Assembly: GCA_035464115.1 (NCBI GenBank) | Contig: DATHSN010000359.1 | Coordinates: forward strand, 1-7,158 | Source: DATHSN01 sp035464115 | Lineage (GTDB): Bacteria; Actinomycetota; Acidimicrobiia; Acidimicrobiales; SKKL01 | Length of the DNA: 7,158 bases | Direction of reading: 5' to 3' | In this document: one piece after another, positions 1 to 6,014 of the stretch | How positions within the stretch are numbered: position 1 is the first letter of the stretch | Layout of the letters: every line of letters begins with the position of its first letter | Position numbers and translations under genes: made by a program | Notes under the pieces: generated by a model | Database searches by the model: none | Seen by the model: the letters and a program-made list of their open reading frames with translations, nothing else | Told to the model about the DNA's origin: nothing

Positions 1-458
1 TCCCACGCCGACCCGATCACCTCGCGTTGCCACTTGCGGAAGCGGTCGAGGGCGCGGGCGGTCTCGGCGATCGGGCCGTGGGCCGACTCGTCGTCGCCGT
101 CCTCCTTCACCTCCCAGTCGCCGTCGGAGCACGCGTCGAGCGCGTCCCAGACCGCGTCCCAACAGACGTTGGGGTCGAGCTTTCCGCCCTCGACGCCGAA
201 TCCGTACACGCCGAGTGAGTGGTCGGACTCGAGCTGCTGGTTGACGCACTCCTCGTCGACGTTCTCGATCTCGTCGCACTCGGTCTCGGGGTGGTTCGGG
301 TAGGGCTCGTCGACCCACTTCGTTCTGAACGGGTTCCGCGCACTGGTGTCTCGGTCCATCCCCTTGGCGTGTGTGTCGGTCTTCAGGTACACGTGATCGA
401 CCGAGAAGGGACGCGACCCCAGCCCCGGCACCGGACGCGAGCACACCTGCACCTTGGT
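1..458 (-). other. Variable C-terminal region of the RHS protein, candidate toxin domain (partial)
   Basis: The 152 visible residues after the RHS core are not repeats. Landmarks are C1046, a DHVYLKT segment with H1062, a Cys pair separated by acidic residues (C1101 and C1111, the latter in ECVN), C1139 at the start of a helix-like stretch (NVCWDAVWDAL) and C1150. It is acidic around 1155-1170 and ends at the edge in a basic/aromatic stretch. Hand-counted GC over 181-420 is about 63%, against about 75% in sampled repeat lines. Codons rare elsewhere (AGA, TGT, ACA, AGT) appear. An early His followed by a helix-starting Cys would suit a permuted papain-like (LRAT/NlpC-type) fold, but this is a guess; I cannot name the family. 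Confidence 0.6.
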
Positions 459-3400
459 GCCGGTGGGGTCGCGCCAGTCGAACGGGTTGCCGTCGGCGTA
501 GAGGTAGAGGTTGGTCTGGCCGCCGGCGAAGCGCAGCGGGTCGCGGCTCGTGAACCGACCGGTGACCGGGTCGAGCTCGCGGACGCCGAACCGCACGAGA
601 CCGGTGGTGGCGTCGTGCAGGCCGCCCGCGAAGCCGAACGGCTGGAACCCGGGGGCAGTGTCGACGGTGCGGCGGCCCAACGGGTCGTACTCGCAGCGCT
701 GCACCACCTCACCGGTGGCCACGTCGACCACGAGCCGCACCGACCCGGTGACGTCGGCGACCAGGCGGAGCGCCCGGTCGGCGGTGATCATGGCGGTCGG
801 CGCGCCCCCGCCGGGGAGGTGGACGAAGCGGGCGGTGACCGCGCCGCCGGCGTCGAGCTGGGCGACCGGATCGCCCCGGTGCCACAGCAGCCCGAGCACG
901 CGCCGGTCGTCGACCTCGGTGGCGACCCGCCGCCCCAGAGCGTCGTACGCGTGGGTGACGGCGTGGCCGTCGGGGAGCGCCACCTCGGTGAGGCGGCCGT
1001 GACCGTCGTAGGCCAGCCGGGTGGTGCCGTCGGGCCCGTCGACGGAGGTCACCTCACCCGCCGGTGAGTACCCGTAGCGGCGCTCGCCGAGGCGACGGAG
1101 CCGGTCCGCGTCGTCGGTGTCGGCCTCGTCGACCCGACCGTCGCGTTCGATGCGGAGGGCGTCGCCGTTGGCCCCGCGCTCGACCCGCAGCGCGGTCGCA
1201 CCGTCGACGATCACCGCAGCCAGGCGGTCACCGTCGTCACGGCGGACCTCGATGTGGCGCAGCTGGTCGCCGCAGCGCTCGACCACCCCCACGACCCGTC
1301 CCGTCGGGTCGTGGGTGAGGACCTCGTCGAGCAGCACCCGCTCGCCGACCATGGTGACCGACCGGGTGAGCCGCCCGTGCCCGTCGTGCTGGAGGTGGGT
1401 GACCACGGCGCCCGACACCATGGTGGTCGCCAGGCCGGTGGCATCGTCGCGGGTGATCCGCACGGGGCCGACCCGGGTGACCAGGCCGTCGGCGTCGTGC
1501 TCGTGGTCGATCGGGACGCCGTGGACCACGAGGCGCTGGAGGCGGCGGGCGTCGTCGAGGTGGCGCTCGACCCGGCCGGCGACCGGACCTTCGAGCTGCT
1601 CAGCCACGACCAGCGCGCCGTCGTGCTCGTAGCGGACGGCGTGCCCACTCGGGCTCGTGGCCCGCACCAGGCGGCCGGCCCCGTCCCACTCGAACGTGGT
1701 GGCGCCCTCGGGCCCGACCAGGCGCTCGACCCGACCGGCAGCGTCGCGCACCACCCGCACGGTCGGCCCACCGGCCCACCCGTGGGCCACGAGCTGACGG
1801 TCGGCGTCGTACTCGAGGTGCTCGACGTCGGCGTGGCCGTCGACCTCGGGGTAGCGGACCTCGGCGAGCAACCCGTCGGGCGTCCGCCGCAGCTCGGTGG
1901 CCGGCCGACCCGGGGGCTCGACGCGCACCACGTCGCCCGCCGCGTCGAGGCCGAACCGCAGCCACCCCCCGGCCACCTCCTGGCCGATCACGCGACCGAG
2001 CTCGTCGTGGGCGAACGCCCGGCGGCGCGCCTCGTCGGTGACGGCGACGACGCGCCCCCACGAGTCGCGCTCGAACTCGAGGGTCTGGTCGCCGCGGCGG
2101 ACCCGCACTGGGCGTCCCTCGGCATCGGCGGTGATCTCGATGACCGGCGAACCCGGGCGGGTGGTGCGCATGGTCCGGGTCGCCGCGTCGCGGCTGATCG
2201 ACCCGGTGCGGCCGGCCCGCGACACCTCGACGATGGTGCGGGTGGCCGGGTCGTAGCGGCGCACCATGGTGCGCCCGGCGAGGGTGAGGCGCTCCTCGAT
2301 CCCACCCGCCCGGTGGACGACCTCGCGGACCGACACGAGCGAGCGCCCCGCGGGCGTGGTGACGGTGGTGAGCTCTCGACGGTCGGGCCCGTCGGCGGCG
2401 ACGGTGCGCAGGGCGCGGGTGCCGTCGGGGTGGAGCACCTCGTGCTCGCCGCCCGACCACACGTCGATGCGAGGGCTGGTGAGCCCGCAGCACCGGCGCT
2501 CGGTGCGGTGACCGCCCGCCGGGAGGCGGCGCTCGGCCACCGATCGTTCCCGACCGCCCGCGGTGGTGGTGACCACGCGGAGGCTGCGACCGTCGCCGTG
2601 GCGGACGAGGTCCTGGCGCTCGCCGGTGGCCCGGGCGAGCGTGACCAGGCGGCCGTCGGCGTCGTGGGTGAAGGTGGATCGCAGGCCGCGGGCGTCGGTC
2701 GTGGACGTGACCAGGTCGCCGTCGTCGTACTCGATGGTGACCGGCTCGAGCCCCGGGACCGCAGCCCACACCAGGCGGCCCGCCGGGTCGAAGCCGAGGT
2801 CGAGGCGCATCCCGTCGGCGCCGAGGATCGACCAGCGGTCGTCGCCGCGGCGGACCAGCGAGCGGTCGGTGCCCCGACGGGTCCACGCCGCCACCCTGCC
2901 GTGGTCGTCGTGCTCGACCTGCATCCGCACCGAGCCGGTGACCCCGTCGAGGGTGCGACGGTGCCGACCGGCGACGTCGAACACCAGCAGGTCGCGGCCG
3001 TCGGCCACCGCCAGCTCGTCGTCGGCCAGGCGGCCCCAGCGAGATCCGACCCGACCCGCCTCTGACGGGGTGAGGACCCGCACGTCGCGCCGCCCGCCGT
3101 CACCGAGGTGCACGACGCGAGCTGCCGGATCGAGCGCGTGGCAGCCGCCGACGGTCCAGCCGCCGAGCCCCATGTCGCGACCGTCCCACACGCCGACGAC
3201 GTCGTGGTGGTCCCACCAGCGGGTGACGGTGCGCCGGCCCTGGCGCTGGCGCCAGCCCACCCGCGTGGTGACCGGCACCACCCCCCGCACGGGCCGGCCC
3301 TCGCCGTCGCAGCCGTCCCAGCGGTGGGTGTGGGTGCTCCCGGGCTCGGCGGCGCGGGTGGTCTCGTGGCGCTGGCCGGCCACCTCGACCACGATGTCGA

Positions 3401-3578
3401 CCTCGGTCAGCCCGTCGGGCGCGGGGTCGGGCACGAGGGCGACGCTGGTCTCGACGTCGGTGCGGCGGCCGGTGGCACGCCGCGACGACCAGTGCAGGTC
3501 GATGTCGTCGCCCACTCGGAGGTGGGCCCGCAGCACCTGGGTGAGGGGAGCGACGGTGGTGCGCAGGCGGATGCTCAT
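1..3578 (-). CDS. RHS/YD-repeat protein with variable C-terminal (toxin-like) region, 3' end outside window
   Basis: I translated this frame by hand; it is open from the ATG at 3578 to the window edge (1192 codons, no stop). RHS proteins build a hollow beta-strand cocoon around a C-terminal domain, often a toxin. Residues about 20-165 match the RHS N-terminal module: an LHWSSR segment, VAGQRH, W87-D88-G89, GLGGWT (137-142) and LGDG (158-161). YD-type repeats follow from about 284 to 930, for example at Y284, Y442, Y590, Y650, Y857 and Y878 with DxxGRL/V partners. The RHS-associated core is at 964-1040 (FGFAGGL, DPVTGRF, NLYLYADGNP, DPTG), then a divergent tail. The ATG overlaps the protease stop (ATGA) and has GAGGAG 8 bases upstream. 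An in-frame TGA at 3608-3606 bounds the start; a GTG at 3587 is the only alternative. No signal peptide, PAAR or VgrG part is visible. The RHS family call is firm; the toxin role is inferred. Confidence 0.95.
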   Translation of the reverse strand, partial: MSIRLRTTVAPLTQVLRAHLRVGDDIDLHWSSRRATGRRTDVETSVALVPDPAPDGLTEVDIVVEVAGQRHETTRAAEPGSTHTHRWDGCDGEGRPVRGVVPVTTRVGWRQRQGRRTVTRWWDHHDVVGVWDGRDMGLGGWTVGGCHALDPAARVVHLGDGGRRDVRVLTPSEAGRVGSRWGRLADDELAVADGRDLLVFDVAGRHRRTLDGVTGSVRMQVEHDDHGRVAAWTRRGTDRSLVRRGDDRWSILGADGMRLDLGFDPAGRLVWAAVPGLEPVTIEYDDGDLVTSTTDARGLRSTFTHDADGRLVTLARATGERQDLVRHGDGRSLRVVTTTAGGRERSVAERRLPAGGHRTERRCCGLTSPRIDVWSGGEHEVLHPDGTRALRTVAADGPDRRELTTVTTPAGRSLVSVREVVHRAGGIEERLTLAGRTMVRRYDPATRTIVEVSRAGRTGSISRDAATRTMRTTRPGSPVIEITADAEGRPVRVRRGDQTLEFERDSWGRVVAVTDEARRRAFAHDELGRVIGQEVAGGWLRFGLDAAGDVVRVEPPGRPATELRRTPDGLLAEVRYPEVDGHADVEHLEYDADRQLVAHGWAGGPTVRVVRDAAGRVERLVGPEGATTFEWDGAGRLVRATSPSGHAVRYEHDGALVVAEQLEGPVAGRVERHLDDARRLQRLVVHGVPIDHEHDADGLVTRVGPVRITRDDATGLATTMVSGAVVTHLQHDGHGRLTRSVTMVGERVLLDEVLTHDPTGRVVGVVERCGDQLRHIEVRRDDGDRLAAVIVDGATALRVERGANGDALRIERDGRVDEADTDDADRLRRLGERRYGYSPAGEVTSVDGPDGTTRLAYDGHGRLTEVALPDGHAVTHAYDALGRRVATEVDDRRVLGLLWHRGDPVAQLDAGGAVTARFVHLPGGGAPTAMITADRALRLVADVTGSVRLVVDVATGEVVQRCEYDPLGRRTVDTAPGFQPFGFAGGLHDATTGLVRFGVRELDPVTGRFTSRDPLRFAGGQTNLYLYADGNPFDWRDPTGTKVQVCSRPVPGLGSRPFSVDHVYLKTDTHAKGMDRDTSARNPFRTKWVDEPYPNHPETECDEIENVDEECVNQQLESDHSLGVYGFGVEGGKLDPNVCWDAVWDALDACSDGDWEVKEDGDDESAHGPIAETARALDRFRKWQREVIGSAW
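459..689 (-). other. RHS-associated core domain (residues about 964-1040 of the RHS protein)
   Basis: This is the most conserved part of RHS proteins, the plug that closes the cocoon and precedes the variable domain. It opens with a last YD repeat (EYDPLGRRT), then PFGFAGG, GLVRFGVRELDP, GRFTSRDPL, NLYLYADGNP and WRDPTG. In many characterised RHS toxins the core ends in DPxGL or DPxGW and self-cleaves there. Here the residue after DPTG is Thr1041, so self-cleavage may be altered. Confidence 0.93.
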
Positions 3579-5377
3579 TCCTCGCACTCCTCGTCGTCGT
3601 CCTCGTCATCGTCGTCGTCGGGGTCGGGCGGCGGACCGTCGTCGGGCGGCGGCACCGGCGGCTCGCTCGGGAAGTCGGGCATGTCGTCGGGGTCGGGCGG
3701 GGGTGGGTTCCCGGGGCCGGGCCCACCCGGACCCATGCCCGGGGCGGCGCCGCCGGCGCCCGTGAGCATGGGCCCCCACGGCGGCGCGCTGGGCGCCGAT
3801 GGGAGGCTGAGGAGCCACGCCCACCAGCCCGCGCCGCGCGCCTGCAGGTCGGGCCATCCACCGCCCGGGACCGGGCTGAACTGGATCTGGTTCCCGGTGT
3901 CCTCGGGCAGGGTGAGCAACCGGAACGCGGCGAGCGCGCCGATCGCCGCCGCGGTGACGAGCACCCCCCGCCACCACGCCGATGAGTCGATGGAGCGGGC
4001 CGGTTCGGGTGCGAGGGCCGACCCCGTCGTGTCGGTGGAGGGCTGGCCGTCGGCCACGACGTAGGGGGTCCAGCCGGCAGCTGACAGGAACCGGTGGCGC
4101 GTCGGGTCGCGGGGGTCGGTGCGCCAGGTGGCCACGTGGGCGCGTCGGCCCCCGAGGGCTCCTGCGGCCCGCCCGGCGCGGGCGATGGAGCGGACGGCGG
4201 CGTCGGTCGCGGCGGGGCGGGCCGGCGGCCACGCCACGCCTCGACGGTGGGCGGTGTGGTGGGCGCCGTTGCGGAGCCGGACGTAGCGCGACGCGGCCAG
4301 GGTCCGGGCGATCGCCGCGCTCGGCGACCGCCGGTCGTCATCGGGGTCGTCGAGCGAGGCGCGACCGAAGAGGTGGTCGCGCTGGCGGACCTGGCGCAGG
4401 CTGGTCCGGTCGAGCACCACGGCGAGGACGACCCCGCCGACCAAGAGGTAGGCGGGCAGCCGGTGGTCGAGGAGCAGGTCGGAGACCCAACCGATGCGGG
4501 CGCCCCGGTCGTTGACCGCCATGTGGTCGGCGACCGCCACGACGATGGCGACCACGCCGAGCACCGCCAGCACCGGGCGCCGTCGGTGCAGCACGAGCAG
4601 GCCGACGCCGAGCGCGGCGATCGCTGTCCACCCGGCGTGCCCGACCACGAAGACGCCGCCGGGCTGGAAGAACGACGGGAAGAGCAGGCCCCACGGCGCC
4701 TCGAAGCCGCTCGAGGTGGAGCGGGCCCACAGGGCGTCTTCGTGGAAGGCGAAGCCGGCGCCGACGGCGTAGCCGAGGATCAGCGTGTCGACCATCCCGG
4801 TCTGGGCGAGCCGGCGGGCGCCGAGGAGCGCGACGAGCAGCACCGGGAGCAGCTTGACGGCTTCCTCGAGGGGTGGGACCACCCACACGTCGACACCGTC
4901 CTCGTCGACGGTGGACAGCGAGGTGAGCGGACCGGCCAGCAGGTGGACGATGACCGCCGCGCCCGCGAAGCCGAAGAGCCACGACGACACCACCTGGCGG
5001 ACCCGCACGGCGCGGATCGTGACCGACACGGCCAGCAGCCAGGCGAGGGCGAACCAGTGGTAGCCGGCGACGCGCGCCAGGTTCCCCCACCCGCTGTTCC
5101 CGCCCAGGCGGGGCAGGGCCGTGACGAGCACCACCACGGCCACCACCAGGCCCCACCGGGTGAGCCGCGCCCGCCACCCCGACGGGGTGAGCCAGCGCAC
5201 GACCCGGGCGGGGGTCGACCAGCCCGACACCGCGTCGGGCGGACGGCCGGCGGTGTGCCGGCGCACCGTGGCCTCGTCGCGCGGGAGCCACAGCGGGGCC
5301 GGCGCGGTCGCCGGTCCGACAGCGGGCGGTCCCGGCGGTCGGGTGTCGGTGCGCGGCGCGCTCGCGATCTCTGTCAC
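3575..5377 (-). CDS. PrsW-type intramembrane protease with extended C-terminal region
   Basis: PrsW proteins are membrane-embedded glutamic-type proteases of the ABI/CPBP-related group; Bacillus PrsW cleaves an anti-sigma factor. All four family motifs are visible: E171-E172-x-x-K175 (PPLEEAVK), F209-x3-E213 (GFAFHE), H247 (VVGHAGW) and H285 (VADHMAVN). I see about eight membrane segments between residues 76 and 322. These are followed by an Arg/Ala-rich linker (323-467), probably cytosolic, then a ninth segment (468-490) and a Gly/Pro/Asp-rich tail ending in an Asp/Glu run. At 600 residues it is much longer than simple PrsW proteins (about 200-350). The start is GTG at 5377, with GAGGGAG 4 bases upstream; the next in-frame ATG (M195) would cut off the EExxK motif. 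It lies 19 bases after the arrestin-like gene and overlaps the RHS gene by 4 bases, so the three are probably one operon. The substrate is unknown. Confidence 0.9.
   Translation of the reverse strand: MTEIASAPRTDTRPPGPPAVGPATAPAPLWLPRDEATVRRHTAGRPPDAVSGWSTPARVVRWLTPSGWRARLTRWGLVVAVVVLVTALPRLGGNSGWGNLARVAGYHWFALAWLLAVSVTIRAVRVRQVVSSWLFGFAGAAVIVHLLAGPLTSLSTVDEDGVDVWVVPPLEEAVKLLPVLLVALLGARRLAQTGMVDTLILGYAVGAGFAFHEDALWARSTSSGFEAPWGLLFPSFFQPGGVFVVGHAGWTAIAALGVGLLVLHRRRPVLAVLGVVAIVVAVADHMAVNDRGARIGWVSDLLLDHRLPAYLLVGGVVLAVVLDRTSLRQVRQRDHLFGRASLDDPDDDRRSPSAAIARTLAASRYVRLRNGAHHTAHRRGVAWPPARPAATDAAVRSIARAGRAAGALGGRRAHVATWRTDPRDPTRHRFLSAAGWTPYVVADGQPSTDTTGSALAPEPARSIDSSAWWRGVLVTAAAIGALAAFRLLTLPEDTGNQIQFSPVPGGGWPDLQARGAGWWAWLLSLPSAPSAPPWGPMLTGAGGAAPGMGPGGPGPGNPPPPDPDDMPDFPSEPPVPPPDDGPPPDPDDDDDEDDDEECEE
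3578..3709 (-). repeat. Proline/aspartate low-complexity tail of the protease (residues 557-600)
   Basis: The tail begins NPPPPDPDD and alternates short Pro and Asp/Glu runs, ending in D587-D591, D593-D595, then E596, E597, C598, E599 and E600. At the DNA level this is a GAC/GAG triplet run over about 3580-3619. If the topology is right (eight segments, cytosolic linker, ninth segment) the tail lies outside the membrane, where an acidic stretch could bind cations or a basic partner. Triplet runs are prone to length change. Confidence 0.85.
3587..3592 (-). promoter_or_regulatory. Ribosome binding site of the RHS gene
   Basis: GAGGAG lies 8 bases before the ATG at 3578. The same six bases are the two Glu codons E596-E597 of the protease, so the acidic tail doubles as the initiation signal. 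Together with the ATGA overlap this points to translational coupling and fixes the RHS start. Confidence 0.7.
4058..4126 (-). other. Degenerate DUF2510-like segment in the protease linker (residues 418-440)
   Basis: Residues W418 to V440 read W-x2-DP-x-DP, then R-F and GWTPYV. This spacing resembles DUF2510, a short Trp-containing module common at the ends of actinobacterial membrane proteins (W-x-DP, R-Y-WDG, WT). The central WDG is missing, so it is either a worn copy or a chance likeness. It sits between the catalytic membrane domain and the last membrane segment. Confidence 0.3.
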
Positions 5378-5381
5378 TCGG

Positions 5382-5388
5382 CTCCCTC
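5382..5388 (-). promoter_or_regulatory. Ribosome binding site supporting the GTG start of the protease
   Basis: GAGGGAG, 4 bases before GTG at 5377 (6 bases counted from its GAGGG part), sits in the 19-base gap after the arrestin-like gene. It supports a non-ATG start here. Confidence 0.65.
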
Positions 5389-5396
5389 GTGGTGGC

Positions 5397-5948
5397 TCAC
5401 CCCTGGCCGGGGCGCCAGACCTTCACGTGCTCGCCGGGGGCGAGGTGACGGATGTCCTTGGTGGTGCCCGACGACGTGTCGAAGCCCTCGACCACCCGGC
5501 TCACCGTGAGGCGGTACCACCGCCGCCCGGTGGCGTGGGCCCGGGCCGACGACATCGCATCGCCCACCTTGGCGAGCCAGCCGGGGACCGCCCCTTCGCC
5601 GTCGAGCGCCTGCACCGCGCCGCCGGTCGACAGCGGGACCGCGACCTCGACCGTGGTCTCGGCACCGGGCTCGATGGCGATCGCGCACTCGTGCTCGTAG
5701 GTGAGGACGGTCCGCAGGTCGTCGGACGACCCCTCCTTCGCGTCCGCCTTCGAGCCCGGGGCCTCGCGGTCCGACTCGGAGATCTCGAACTTGAGCCGGC
5801 GCACGGTGCGGGGCTCCTCGGTGGTGTTGGCGAGCGTCACCACCACCGGCAGGGCGTCGTCCTGCCAGCGGAACACCCCGGGCGTCTCGAAGCGCAGCTT
5901 CACCCCGCCGGTGTCGAACACCTTCTTGATCTTGTCCCACAGGCCCAT
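5397..5948 (-). CDS. Small arrestin/Spo0M-like beta-sandwich protein
   Basis: This is a soluble protein of 183 residues with no signal peptide or membrane segment. It starts with a short amphipathic helix (MGLWDKIKKVF). Beta-strand-like stretches follow, with the spacing of an arrestin N-lobe: VKLRFE (16-21), ALPVVVTLAN (32-41) and VRRLKFEI (49-56). A charged insertion (57-78), VEVAVPL (100-106) and WYRLTVSRVV (144-153) come next. The N-terminal pattern recalls the Spo0M (SpoOM) family, whose Bacillus member affects sporulation control. Spo0M proteins are usually about 250 residues or more, so this one is short. The ATG at 5948 has a G-rich upstream stretch (GGGGGGCGG) as its only ribosome-site candidate. 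It is the first gene of the apparent operon with the PrsW protease and RHS protein, so a scaffold, adaptor or regulator role is possible. The gene is certain; the fold is moderately supported and the function unknown. Confidence 0.75.
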   Translation of the reverse strand: MGLWDKIKKVFDTGGVKLRFETPGVFRWQDDALPVVVTLANTTEEPRTVRRLKFEISESDREAPGSKADAKEGSSDDLRTVLTYEHECAIAIEPGAETTVEVAVPLSTGGAVQALDGEGAVPGWLAKVGDAMSSARAHATGRRWYRLTVSRVVEGFDTSSGTTKDIRHLAPGEHVKVWRPGQG

Positions 5949-6014
5949 GGCCGCCCCCCAGCTCGTCGCTGTCGGCGCCGACGCTAACGGCTCGTCGTCG
6001 CGAGCGAGGGGTTC
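5949..6014. promoter_or_regulatory. Intergenic gap with candidate promoter and operator-like palindrome
   Basis: These 66 bases separate the two gene groups and are the only place in the window for a promoter of the arrestin-protease-RHS operon. On the minus strand TAGCGT (5986-5981) fits the actinobacterial -10 pattern TAnnnT, but I see no good -35. A perfect 12-base palindrome, GTCGGCGCCGAC (5971-5982), overlaps the end of that -10 and could be an operator. GCTCGTCG occurs twice as a direct repeat (5961-5968 and 5990-5997). All of this is weak evidence in GC-rich DNA. Confidence 0.25.

Noticed and set aside
219..1067. Plus-strand open frame of 282 codons opposite the RHS core
   Set aside because: Shadow of the minus-strand RHS gene; the conserved RHS core reads only on the minus strand.
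1600..2886. Minus-strand open frame of 428 codons inside the RHS gene
   Set aside because: Frame-shifted shadow with Arg/Pro/His-rich low-complexity sequence; the correct frame gives YD repeats.
1254..3065. Plus-strand open frame of 603 codons
   Set aside because: It lies antisense to the RHS repeats. Its composition is the Val/Ala/Gly/Asp-rich shadow typical of high-GC genes, it has no recognisable motif, and the minus-strand frame is clearly an RHS protein.
4094..5509. Plus-strand open frame of 471 codons
   Set aside because: Antisense to the PrsW gene, with low-complexity Arg/Gly/Asp composition; the catalytic motifs and membrane segments are on the minus strand.
5971..5982. Palindrome as a transcription terminator of the oxidoreductase gene
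   Set aside because: It has no loop-separated long stem and no T-rich tract, so it fits an operator better than an intrinsic terminator.
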